Part shown: piece after piece, positions 18,847 through 26,422 of the stretch
Numbering within the stretch: position 1 is the first letter of the stretch
Layout of the letters: each line of letters starts with the position of its first letter
From: CALLVY01 sp937899855
Lineage (GTDB): Bacteria > Bacteroidota > Bacteroidia > Chitinophagales > Saprospiraceae
Assembly: GCA_039820405.1 (NCBI GenBank)
Contig: JBCBQC010000034.1
Location: forward strand, 1-58,987
Direction: 5' to 3'
Length of the DNA stretch: 58,987 nt
Notes under the pieces: generated by a model
The model's database searches: none
Seen by the model: only the letters and a program-made list of their open reading frames with translations
What the model was told of the DNA's origin: nothing
Program-made: the position numbers and the translations under genes

Positions 18847-19881
18847 ATGAAAAACGACCACCATACCGCCGACAAATCGGCTACGATCGTCCAATCGGAA
18901 GCTCCACCTTGGGAGCTTCCGGATACGCTACTCTACGCGGATTCCCCCTTGCCCTTACTCCTCGAACGCGATCGGGTAGGGGGTGGGGAATTGATCGACT
19001 ACCTACAAGCTCACCGGCCGGCTATCGAGGCGGCCCTACTGCATCACGGCGGCATCCTCTTCCGCGGCTTTGGCTTGGATGAGGTCGCGAAGTTCGATGC
19101 CCTCATGGAGCAGTTTAGCGACGAAACCATTCCTTACCTGTTCCGCTCTTCCCCCCGCTATTCGTTATCGGACCGCGTCTACGTATCCACCACCTATCCC
19201 AACGAGCGCAAGATCAACATGCACAGTGAATCCTCCTACAGCTACGCTTGGGGGCAAAAGATCTTCTTTTGCTGTATCCTTCCGGCCACCGTACAGGGAG
19301 AGACTCCCATTGCGGACAACCGTCGGGTACTGGCCAGCCTGAGTGCCGATTTGGTGGAAAAATTTGAGCGTCACGGCGTATTGTACCAGCGCAATTTATC
19401 CCCACACGCGGGTTTGCCCTGGCAAGAGGTATTTCAGACGGACCAAGCGGAGGAGGTCGCCAAGACCTGCCGGGCCAATGGCGTCGGATTTAAATTTCGC
19501 AGTCCCGATTTTTTGACCATCGCTTGGAAAAAACCCGCGATTTATCGGCACCCTCAATCGGGGGAGCGCGTCTGGTTTAACCACGCCTTTTTCTTCAACC
19601 GTTTTTCGTTATACGAGGAAATGGGGCTAGGACCGGAAGATAAATTTCCGAGTAAAATGCTATCTTCCAATACCTTTTTTGGAAACGGCTCACCCATCAG
19701 TTATGGTGAATACCGTCAAATGGCCGAGGCCTACGAAAAAGCCAAGATTATTTTCCCCTGGCAGCGGGGCGACTTGTTGATGTTGGACAATATGCTGAGT
19801 GCCCACGGGCGCAATCCCTACGAGGGCGATCGCAAAATTGTCGTATCCATCGTCGAGCCCCACTGCGAAGATCGGGGTTGA
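18847..19881 (+). CDS. TauD/TfdA-family Fe(II)/2-oxoglutarate oxygenase, SyrP-like
   Basis: The 344-residue enzyme keeps the iron triad as H126-x-E128 (in HSESSY) and H320 (in SAHGRNPY), with a downstream Arg in GDRK that fits 2-oxoglutarate binding. Glu in place of the usual Asp in HxD is typical of the SyrP-like subgroup, which hydroxylates aspartyl or other aminoacyl groups on NRPS carrier domains. GILFRGFG near residue 75 is another family mark. It begins 11 bp after the protease and ends 18 bp before the thioesterase gene. The enzyme class is secure; a carrier-bound substrate is inferred from neighbours. Confidence 0.87.
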   Translation: MKNDHHTADKSATIVQSEAPPWELPDTLLYADSPLPLLLERDRVGGGELIDYLQAHRPAIEAALLHHGGILFRGFGLDEVAKFDALMEQFSDETIPYLFRSSPRYSLSDRVYVSTTYPNERKINMHSESSYSYAWGQKIFFCCILPATVQGETPIADNRRVLASLSADLVEKFERHGVLYQRNLSPHAGLPWQEVFQTDQAEEVAKTCRANGVGFKFRSPDFLTIAWKKPAIYRHPQSGERVWFNHAFFFNRFSLYEEMGLGPEDKFPSKMLSSNTFFGNGSPISYGEYRQMAEAYEKAKIIFPWQRGDLLMLDNMLSAHGRNPYEGDRKIVVSIVEPHCEDRG

Positions 19882-19899
19882 GGATTTGAAAATTTACGT

Positions 19900-20604
19900 A
19901 TGAAACCCCCACTGTTTTTACTACACTTTTCGGGGGGCAACAAATACTCCTATCAGTTTCTCAAGGAGCACTTGGAGCCTCACTTCGAACTGCATCCCCT
20001 GGAATTGCCCGGTCGGGGTGCCCGGATCGCGGAGCCTTTTTTGACCGATCTGAACCAAGCGGCCGACGATTTGGTCGAACAGATTTTGCAAGACCTCGAT
20101 CGGCGGCCGTTTTACCTCTACGGCCACAGCCTGGGAGCCACTACGGGGCTCCTGGCTACCCAGCGTTTGGAGGCGCGGGGCCGACCGCCACGGCACCTGA
20201 TTGTGAGTGGCAATCCTGGTCCCTGCCCGGAGGCCAAGGAGCGCCACCGCTATTACAATGGCCTGTCGGAAGCGGGCTTTATCGAGGCCCTGCGCGAAAT
20301 GGGGGGGCTCCCCGACGAGCTGCTGGCCAATCGCGAGTTGCTCGATTTTATCCTGCCCATCCTCCGCGCCGACTTCCGTTTGTTTACCGATGCCCCCACC
20401 ACTTACCCCCCGATCCAAACCCCCATCGACGTCATTATGGGGGATCGGGAACAGCTGGTCGGGATGATCGATAACTGGCGGCACTTGACCACGGGTACCT
20501 TTCGATCGACCGTACTGGAGGGGCACCACTTTTTTATCTACGAGCGAGTTGCTGAGCTATCGGCCGCCATTTTGACGACCCTCTCCCTACGGGAGGTTTA
20601 CTGA
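19900..20604 (+). CDS. Type II thioesterase (NRPS/PKS editing, GrsT/RifR-like)
   Basis: This is a 234-residue alpha/beta-hydrolase. The triad is visible as S77 in GHSLGA, D182 in MGDRE and H209 in LEGHHFF. N-terminal LLHFSGGNKYSYQFL and PLELPGRGAR are characteristic of type II thioesterases, which remove wrong or stalled acyl groups from phosphopantetheine arms. The family is nearly always encoded with modular synthases. Its presence is the strongest hint that carrier proteins served by this operon exist just outside the window or elsewhere in the genome. It is the last gene of the run and is followed by a hairpin. Confidence 0.9.
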   Translation: MKPPLFLLHFSGGNKYSYQFLKEHLEPHFELHPLELPGRGARIAEPFLTDLNQAADDLVEQILQDLDRRPFYLYGHSLGATTGLLATQRLEARGRPPRHLIVSGNPGPCPEAKERHRYYNGLSEAGFIEALREMGGLPDELLANRELLDFILPILRADFRLFTDAPTTYPPIQTPIDVIMGDREQLVGMIDNWRHLTTGTFRSTVLEGHHFFIYERVAELSAAILTTLSLREVY

Positions 20605-20660
20605 ATCAGGTGGGTACTGGTAAGCCACCACCAAAATGTGATCAACACCATATGCGTTGG

Positions 20661-20688
20661 GCCCCGCTCCGGGAGGAGGGGGGCTTTT
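20661..20688 (+). terminator. GC-rich terminator after thioesterase
   Basis: GCCCCGCTCC (20661-20670) and the following GGGAGGAGGGGGGC form an imperfect GC stem followed by TTTT. It lies between the convergent thioesterase and HAD genes and probably serves the plus-strand operon. Confidence 0.5.
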
Positions 20689-20697
20689 GGGGTTTGG

Positions 20698-21366
20698 TCA
20701 ATTGGGTAAGCCAAACGCCTCCCGCAAATACCTCAAATTCACCTCCCGATAATCCGCTACGAAGCACTGGATGTGGGAAAAGGCGGCAAATTCCGGCTCG
20801 GCGTGGGTGGTAGTGAGAATGATGGCGGGGCAGCCCGCGTTGCGGGCGGTGGCGGCGCCGGTGAGGCTGTCTTCGAAGACGAGGCACTCGGTGGTGGCCA
20901 GGCCCAGGTCAGCGGCGGCCAGTTGGAAAATCTCCGGGTCGGGCTTGCCCCGGCGGACGTGGCCCGCGTGGCGGACGCTGCGGAAGTAGCCGCGCAATTG
21001 GAGCCGATCCAGGACGAAGTCGACGTTTTCGACCGGGGCGGCGGTGCCGATGGCGAGTGGAATCCGGGCGGCGCGAAGTTCGTCCAGCAATTCGGGGAGG
21101 CCGTCGACGAGGCGGAGCTCCTGTGAAAACAGCTGGCGGTAGCGCGCTTCCTTTTCGGTGGAGATGCGGATGCGCTCGGCTGCGTCGAAGCGGTCGCCGA
21201 AGAGTCGTTGGAGGATTTCGGTGTTGACGCCGTGGATACGGGCCTGTACTTCCGCCAAGCTGAGGTCCAGCCCGAGGGAGGCCAATTGGGCTTGCCAGGC
21301 ACGGTGGTGGACCATCATGTTGTCGACCATCGTACCGTCCATATCGAAGATAATGCCTTTGATCAT
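20698..21366 (-). CDS. HAD-superfamily phosphatase, beta-phosphoglucomutase/phosphatase-like
   Basis: Translation from the CAT complement at 21364-21366 gives 222 aa starting MIKGIIFDMDGTMVDN, with the HAD motif I nucleophile pair in DMDGT. Upstream in-frame codons would extend it by about 60 residues of unconserved sequence into the AraC gene's leader, so they were rejected. Motif II (AIGTAAP), the motif III lysine (GKPDPEIF) and motif IV (VFEDS) are all present, and the helical cap between motifs I and II places it in the subfamily I phosphatases. The substrate is probably a sugar phosphate. It is convergent with the thioesterase gene and divergent from the AraC gene. Confidence 0.88.
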   Translation of the reverse strand: MIKGIIFDMDGTMVDNMMVHHRAWQAQLASLGLDLSLAEVQARIHGVNTEILQRLFGDRFDAAERIRISTEKEARYRQLFSQELRLVDGLPELLDELRAARIPLAIGTAAPVENVDFVLDRLQLRGYFRSVRHAGHVRRGKPDPEIFQLAAADLGLATTECLVFEDSLTGAATARNAGCPAIILTTTHAEPEFAAFSHIQCFVADYREVNLRYLREAFGLPN

Positions 21367-21456
21367 TGGGGAGGAGTTGTGGTGGCAAGATAAATAGAAG
21401 GAATTAAAAAACCGCCTACTCCGCGGCATTTGATTTTTCTCCTTAATTTTGATTCC

Positions 21457-22341
21457 ATGCCGCGTCCCCTTTACATTCCCGATGTCCAATTGCCCTACCG
21501 CAAGGACAAACCCTTTGCCTTTGAGATCGTCTCCAACCGGGAGATCCTCCTGCACAACCTACCCGCCGACCACGATCCCTTCCGGCCCCACCGCCTGCAT
21601 TTCTACGCCCTGCTGTACATCATGCGCGGCTCCGGCAGCCACTACATCGACTTCAAGCGCTACCGTTACGAACCGGGCAGCATCATCTTTATTTCCAAGG
21701 ATCAGGTACACGCCTTCGAGAAAAACCTGGACCGCGAGGCCTATTTCTTACTCTTTACCGAGACCTTCCTGGCGCGTAGCAGCCTATCGTCCAACCTGAT
21801 GCAACAACTCAGCCTCTACAATTACCACCTTTACCCCCCCGTCCTACAGCTCCGAGCCTCCCAAATGCGGCTCTTTACCGAACTCGTACTGGGCATCCAC
21901 GAGGAATTCCACGGCCCCGACGACGAGCTGACGGAGGAAATTATCCAGTCCTCCCTGAAAATTTTCCTCTGTCTGTCGGAACGCATCCGCAAGAAAAATC
22001 GGGAGGACCAGCCCCGTTCCAAATATCAAGAGGAATTTCTACAATTTCAAAACCTGCTCAAGCAGCACCAGTTGGCTTCCCGCCAGGTCAATTTTTACGC
22101 CGAGGCGATGAACATCTCTCCCAAAAAACTCAACCGGATTACCCAAGAAATCATGAAGCAATCGGCCAAGTCCTACATCGACGAGATCGTGGTGATCGAG
22201 ATGAAGCGCCTGCTGATGAATACCTCTTACACCATCAAGGAAATCGCTTACCGCGCCGGTTTTGACGATCCCACCAACTTCGTCAAATTTTTTAAAAAAC
22301 AGACCGACATGACGCCCCGGGAGTTCCGCCAACAATTCTAA
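21457..22341 (+). CDS. AraC-family transcription regulator with cupin-like N-terminal domain
   Basis: ATG 21457 (294 aa) is chosen over a TTG at 21430. The first 130 residues fit an AraC-type cupin ligand-binding domain (HRLHFYALLYIMRGSG, Y.PGSIIFISKDQVHAF). Residues about 195-294 carry the two helix-turn-helix units (VNFYAEAMNISPKKLNRI; IKEIAYRAGFDDPTNFVKFFKKQTDMTPREFRQ). It is soluble, unlike the 7TM-AraC at 9282. It shares a 90-bp divergent region with the HAD gene. A possible target is the secreted protein gene 158 bp downstream; this is inference. Confidence 0.87.
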   Translation: MPRPLYIPDVQLPYRKDKPFAFEIVSNREILLHNLPADHDPFRPHRLHFYALLYIMRGSGSHYIDFKRYRYEPGSIIFISKDQVHAFEKNLDREAYFLLFTETFLARSSLSSNLMQQLSLYNYHLYPPVLQLRASQMRLFTELVLGIHEEFHGPDDELTEEIIQSSLKIFLCLSERIRKKNREDQPRSKYQEEFLQFQNLLKQHQLASRQVNFYAEAMNISPKKLNRITQEIMKQSAKSYIDEIVVIEMKRLLMNTSYTIKEIAYRAGFDDPTNFVKFFKKQTDMTPREFRQQF

Positions 22342-22447
22342 GCTTGGCGGGCGTTTCGACGGATTTTGACCCCTAAAATCCCCATTTATTGACAATTCCT
22401 TAACGTAGCTGTCTCGTTTTAACCATCTTTTGCCAGCTTTTTACCTT

Positions 22448-22476
22448 TTGTTTTGTACGCGAGCGGAGCATCTTTG
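22448..22476 (+). promoter_or_regulatory. Bacteroidota-type promoter for the 22500 gene
   Basis: TTG at 22448-22450 and CATCTTTG at 22469-22476 are 18 bp apart, close to the TTG-N19-TAnnTTTG consensus. The start codon at 22500 is preceded by AAAGGAG, an unusually good Shine-Dalgarno sequence for this phylum. Confidence 0.45.
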
Positions 22477-22499
22477 CGGTGTTACCAAAGGAGAAAATA

Positions 22500-23540
22500 A
22501 TGAATAAAAGGAATCCTATCATTCAAACCATTAGCCGTTTTACGGGGCTCGTGGTCTTCCTGCTCTCCTCTCTGGCTTTGACCGGAGCGGGCGTAGAAGC
22601 ACCCAGTTTGTTCGACCAGCTCGGACACGAGGAGGTCCTCAAAGTGAGATTGGAGATGGACCTGGCCGCCGTATTGGGCAATCGGAGAAATACGGACAGT
22701 CATCCCGCTGTTTTTTCCTACAAGGATGCGGAAGGTGCCCTCCAACGGTGGGACACCAAGGTCAAATTGCGCGGAAAATTTCGCCGGGTAAAGTGTGCCG
22801 CGATGCCGCCACTAAAGCTCAACTTTAAGAAAAAAGACCTCGCAATGGCGGGCCTGGCCCCCTTCGATGATTTTAAATTGGTTACCCACTGCGTCAGCGA
22901 CGACCGGCTGGCTCGGGACTTGCTGTTGAGGGAATATTTGGCCTACCGGCTCTACAATGAGTTGACGGAGGAAAGCTATCGCGTTCAGTTTTTGCAAATT
23001 ACCTACGTCGACTCCCGCAGCGGTAGCAAGGACTTGCAATGGGGCTTTTTGATCGAGGATACGGCGCAATTGCGCGCGCGCTTGGGGGCGGAGAAGTGGA
23101 AAAATCCGATGGGAATCGACTCCAGCTACTTTCGGGCGGCACAGCTGCAGCGCGTTGCCCTCTTTCAACACCTGATCGGCAACGTCGACTGGAGCATCCG
23201 ATCGGCCCGCAACGTCAAAATCCTACAGCGGGAGGGAATGGCCCTGGTGGTGCCTTATGATTTTGACTTTTCCGCCTTCGTCGGTGCGCCCTACCGCTCG
23301 GTCGACCAGTACTTTTCCGCGGATGGGGTCACGGGCGAGCACCAGGCTTACCTGACCAGCGTGGCGGACAAGAACAGTTTGGAGCCCGCCTGGTCGCACT
23401 TCCTGGCCCAAAAGGAGGCGCTTTTACGCACGATCAAATCCTGTAAGGCCATGCGCCCCAGCGAGCGGCGCGCCGCCACGGACTTTGTAGAAGCCTTTTT
23501 TGAGCGCATGGAGGATCGGGAGGATTTGGTGTTGCGCTGA
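22500..23540 (+). CDS. Secreted protein of unknown function, possible remote CotH-kinase-like fold
   Basis: ATG 22500 (346 aa) follows a Shine-Dalgarno-like AAAGGAG; the earlier in-frame codon at 22479 lies before it. A signal peptide (about residues 10-32, GLVVFLLSSLALTGAG) suggests export. The body contains LRGKFRRVKC, ARDLLLREYLAYRLYNE, GFLIEDTAQLRARLG, a block around NVDWSIRSARN and VPYDFDFSAFV. The order of a leading basic strand, a REYLAYRLYN helix, FLIE and a late DFD motif recalls the CotH family of atypical kinases, but similarity is weak and I would not assign activity. It converges on the caspase gene. Confidence 0.6.
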   Translation: MNKRNPIIQTISRFTGLVVFLLSSLALTGAGVEAPSLFDQLGHEEVLKVRLEMDLAAVLGNRRNTDSHPAVFSYKDAEGALQRWDTKVKLRGKFRRVKCAAMPPLKLNFKKKDLAMAGLAPFDDFKLVTHCVSDDRLARDLLLREYLAYRLYNELTEESYRVQFLQITYVDSRSGSKDLQWGFLIEDTAQLRARLGAEKWKNPMGIDSSYFRAAQLQRVALFQHLIGNVDWSIRSARNVKILQREGMALVVPYDFDFSAFVGAPYRSVDQYFSADGVTGEHQAYLTSVADKNSLEPAWSHFLAQKEALLRTIKSCKAMRPSERRAATDFVEAFFERMEDREDLVLR

Positions 23541-23621
23541 GGCGTTCCTGAATCGTACGAGGTGCTTACCACCCGAGCAATACGGAATGCGTAGTGCCGT
23601 GGCCCTGTTTGGTGAAGCGAT

Positions 23622-25601
23622 CTAGGGCAAAAGGATGAGCTCTATATTTATGACGGCCCAGGGATGCTGCCAGTTTGCGGGAGGCCAGGACGCCTGTCGA
23701 TTATTCCCCATGCCAAGTGACGGGTCCTGTCCCGTACGGTGGGGAATTCCCGCTTGCAAGAAATGGTGACCATCCACTTGCTCCTGACTCACCAAAATTT
23801 TAAAGCGCTCCTTCCATTGGTCACCGCCCATCTGGAAGTGCGTAGCGGGGCCTTTTAGCCTAAGGTAACGGTGGCCCTCGTTGGGTTTCTCTAAGTAGAT
23901 GGAACGGCCCCGTTGGACGAGTAGGCCATCGGTCAGGTAATCATCCGTAATCGAAAAATCCTGACTCAGGCGCAGGACGGTAAAAAATAAGTCAGACTCC
24001 GCACCAATCATCAAGCTAAAATGAGGCCACTCCAGCTCCCCCTTTTCGTTGGTCCGGCCCTGGAGTTTAATGGGCTGGTTCAAGTCTCTAAAGGCCCGCC
24101 GCGAAGAGTGGGGGCTTTCCTCCACCAAGGCCACCGTAAACGCTTCAGGGGCTAGGCCCTCGGCAGGACCACGCAATTCCCACAAGCGTTGCCAGCGAAC
24201 CACAGCCTGTAGGTCCTGAATCACCTGAGTCGCCGTTGCCAGCGTACAGGGAGCCAGTTGGGGATAACAGGGGCGGGGAGCCTGGTCCTGCGAGCTCTTG
24301 ATTTCGTAGCTGTCGGCAATGACCCGAACGACGTAAGTCGCTTGGTTGGGGTCCTGGGTTTTGGCGAGTTCCGTGGGTTGCAGGTTTTGCCAGGCCGTTT
24401 CCAAGTATTGGAGGGCTTCGTGCTGATCGTCCTCCGAGTGAAAGGCCACGCTGGTCAGCGGGGCTGTCTTTTCGACAAATTGGAACTGCAGTTGCCGATG
24501 GAGGTCTCCTTCGGGTAGGGAGCTCAGCCAGCACCATTCCTCCTGAACCTCTAAGATCTGCGCCCGGTAGAGGGCTTGATCTGGGTGGCGTTCGTGCTGT
24601 GGGTGATTGGCGTCGAATAGGTCCACCCAGTCCCCCGGTTGGATTTGGGGAAACTGCTGGGTGCCGCGGTTGATTTTCCAAGCCTGCCGGTCGAGATCGT
24701 AGCTGGCGTGCGAGGATACGGAAGCCGTAGAGTCTGTCTCTTGCATCAGGAGCGGAAAATGCCGTTCGCGATCTTCGGTAATTTTAGCCCGAATCTGTGG
24801 GGTTTGAGACTCAGTGCGCATGGCTACCTTGGACCTCACCGTATTGATGAGGGCCTTATAGCTCAGCGGGTGCTGGGTCGCCCGGAGGGTTTCGATTAGG
24901 GCATGAGTGAATACACCCTGAACTTTTGAGTCCAGGTCTTTTTCGCGAGCGTATTGCTTGTCACGACACGCACTGAGCATGAGGTAGCGCCCTTCCGGTA
25001 CGCGGCGCAGGTGGGGTTTAGCCCCGATGATGTAATCCTCGTAACCCAGGAATTGCTCGAGCTTTTTTCCCCGTTTTCCATCCTTAAGGGACCGTAAGCG
25101 ATCGCCCGTGAGGGGATCCTCCCGGTGGAGGCCTCCCGAGTGGCAGGAGTCGAGTAGCAGGAGAAAGGGATGATCCATCCGTTGGCGCGTAGCTTGCCAG
25201 ACCAGCCAGGTCAGTTCCTTATCGGTCAAGTCATTATGGGGGGTGGTCATCCGGCTATCGTAGCAGACGAGTGTCTCTAGTTTAAGGTCGGGGTGGAACT
25301 CGTCCATAAAGGCGGGGGGGACGGGTTGGCGGGAGCCGTGGCCGGAGAAGTAAAACAGACAAATGTCTTGTGGTTGAGGATTTGCAAATAGCGTTTGAAA
25401 TTCGTCGATAATGGCCTGGCGGGTAGCTTGTTCGTCGAGTAGTGGTACTAGCTTTAGGGGCAAACTAAGTTTCGTGGACAGCTCTTTCAGGTATCTGATG
25501 ACGTTGTGCAAGTCCGCATCACAACCGCGGAGGTTGTTACCGGGGGTCAAATATTGATTGATACCAACAACTAAGGCTCGAATGGTAGCTTCTGACGACA
25601 T
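23622..25601 (-). CDS. Caspase-fold (C14, metacaspase-like) protease with C-terminal beta-rich domain
   Basis: The 659-residue protein has no signal peptide. The peptidase domain (1-260) shows RALVVGINQY at the N-terminus, the catalytic His H88 in FSGHGS and the catalytic Cys C153 in DSCHSGG. Between them lies a small insert (FMDEFHPDLKLETLVCYDSR) of the kind holding the acidic P1-pocket residues of metacaspases. The C-terminal 400 residues have no domain I recognise; they are beta-strand-rich and could be a substrate-recognition or inhibitory part. Bacterial caspases serve in regulated self-killing, defence or signalling. Its promoter carries the AGATAA repeat described separately, shared with two genes of the envelope cluster. 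It lies downstream of a response regulator on the same strand, with a 171-bp gap. Confidence 0.88.
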   Translation of the reverse strand: MSSEATIRALVVGINQYLTPGNNLRGCDADLHNVIRYLKELSTKLSLPLKLVPLLDEQATRQAIIDEFQTLFANPQPQDICLFYFSGHGSRQPVPPAFMDEFHPDLKLETLVCYDSRMTTPHNDLTDKELTWLVWQATRQRMDHPFLLLLDSCHSGGLHREDPLTGDRLRSLKDGKRGKKLEQFLGYEDYIIGAKPHLRRVPEGRYLMLSACRDKQYAREKDLDSKVQGVFTHALIETLRATQHPLSYKALINTVRSKVAMRTESQTPQIRAKITEDRERHFPLLMQETDSTASVSSHASYDLDRQAWKINRGTQQFPQIQPGDWVDLFDANHPQHERHPDQALYRAQILEVQEEWCWLSSLPEGDLHRQLQFQFVEKTAPLTSVAFHSEDDQHEALQYLETAWQNLQPTELAKTQDPNQATYVVRVIADSYEIKSSQDQAPRPCYPQLAPCTLATATQVIQDLQAVVRWQRLWELRGPAEGLAPEAFTVALVEESPHSSRRAFRDLNQPIKLQGRTNEKGELEWPHFSLMIGAESDLFFTVLRLSQDFSITDDYLTDGLLVQRGRSIYLEKPNEGHRYLRLKGPATHFQMGGDQWKERFKILVSQEQVDGHHFLQAGIPHRTGQDPSLGMGNNRQASWPPANWQHPWAVINIELILLP

Positions 25602-25639
25602 GGGGTACTCAGATTCTAGGTAGTGAATGTTGTGATTTT

Positions 25640-25694
25640 ACCCCGAACGGGGTCGGGACAAAGATACGAGTTGGCCGTTTATCTGGATTTATCT
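25640..25694 (-). promoter_or_regulatory. Caspase promoter: AGATAA direct repeat, -7 box and palindrome
   Basis: Read on the minus strand, AGATAA-N4-AGATAA (25694-25679) is followed after 12 bp by a perfect -7 box TATCTTTG (25666-25659). A near-perfect palindrome, ACCCCG-AA-CGGGGT (25640-25653), sits where the transcript should start. The start codon follows about 57 nt after the -7 box. The two AGATAA copies are exactly 10 bp apart, one helical turn. Confidence 0.65.
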
Positions 25695-25739
25695 AGCGGA
25701 TGGAGGAGGTGTTTGGGTGGATAAATGGGGCTGGGCACT

Positions 25740-25780
25740 GGCTTGGATTTAGGCTTGGGTTTAGGCTTGGGTTTAGGCTT
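25740..25780. repeat. 12-bp tandem repeat at the 3' end of the response-regulator gene
   Basis: Three units of GGCTTGGGTTTA (the first with one change, GGCTTGGATTTA) plus a partial fourth unit run through the stop codon of the response regulator. The reversed unit contains TAA, so copy-number change would only move the stop. It may be a slippage product. Confidence 0.7.
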
Positions 25781-26399
25781 CGATCATACCGTGGCGGATG
25801 GCGTAGCGAACCAAATAGTGGCTGTTGGGGACGTCGAGTTTTTGCAAGAGGTTACGGCGATGGGTATTGACGGTAGGCTCCGCGATAAAGAGCCTTTCGG
25901 CAATCTGGCGGGTGGTGAGGCCTTCGGCGATGAGGATGAGGACATCTTTTTCGCGGGGGGTGAGTTCGACGGCTTCGGTTTGTTCTTCTCCCGTACTGGT
26001 TACCGTGTCCATCACCTCTAGCCCGTAGTGGGTCCGGCCTTGGTAGACATTATTGACGGCCATCACCAGCTCTTCCGAGCTTTTGTTTTTCAGGATGTAG
26101 CCTTTTGCCCCGATGCCCATCAGCTCCCGGATCAATTCTTTCTCCTTGTGGGAGGAAAGCACGAGCATTTTGGTGTGCGGGTACAATTTGACGATCTCGC
26201 GAGCGGCTTCTACCCCGTCTAAATTGGGCATTCTGATGTCCAATACGATGACGTCGACTTCGGTTTGCTTGAGGAAATTCAATACTTCGAGACCATCATT
26301 GGCCTCCCCAACAACGTGGATATTGCTGTCTTCCTTGAGAACTGCCTTCATGCCATCAATCAATATTTGGTGGTCATCGGCTAATAGTACCTTAATCAT
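25773..26399 (-). CDS. NarL/FixJ-family response regulator
   Basis: The 208-residue protein has a receiver domain with D8-D9 and the phosphoacceptor D54 in VLDIRMPN, then K in LKNKSSEEL near residue 105, followed by a LuxR-type helix-turn-helix (LTPREKDVLILIAEGLTTRQIAERLFIAEPTVNTHRRNL shortened: LTPREK through VNTHRRNL). It starts 23 bp after the histidine kinase gene, its cognate partner. Regulators of this class bind short repeats near promoters; the AGATAA repeat 79 bp beyond its stop codon, before the caspase gene, is one candidate target but this is unproven. Confidence 0.92.
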   Translation of the reverse strand: MIKVLLADDHQILIDGMKAVLKEDSNIHVVGEANDGLEVLNFLKQTEVDVIVLDIRMPNLDGVEAAREIVKLYPHTKMLVLSSHKEKELIRELMGIGAKGYILKNKSSEELVMAVNNVYQGRTHYGLEVMDTVTSTGEEQTEAVELTPREKDVLILIAEGLTTRQIAERLFIAEPTVNTHRRNLLQKLDVPNSHYLVRYAIRHGMIEA

Positions 26400-26422
26400 A
26401 GTTCAAGATTGTTTGAGTAAGT

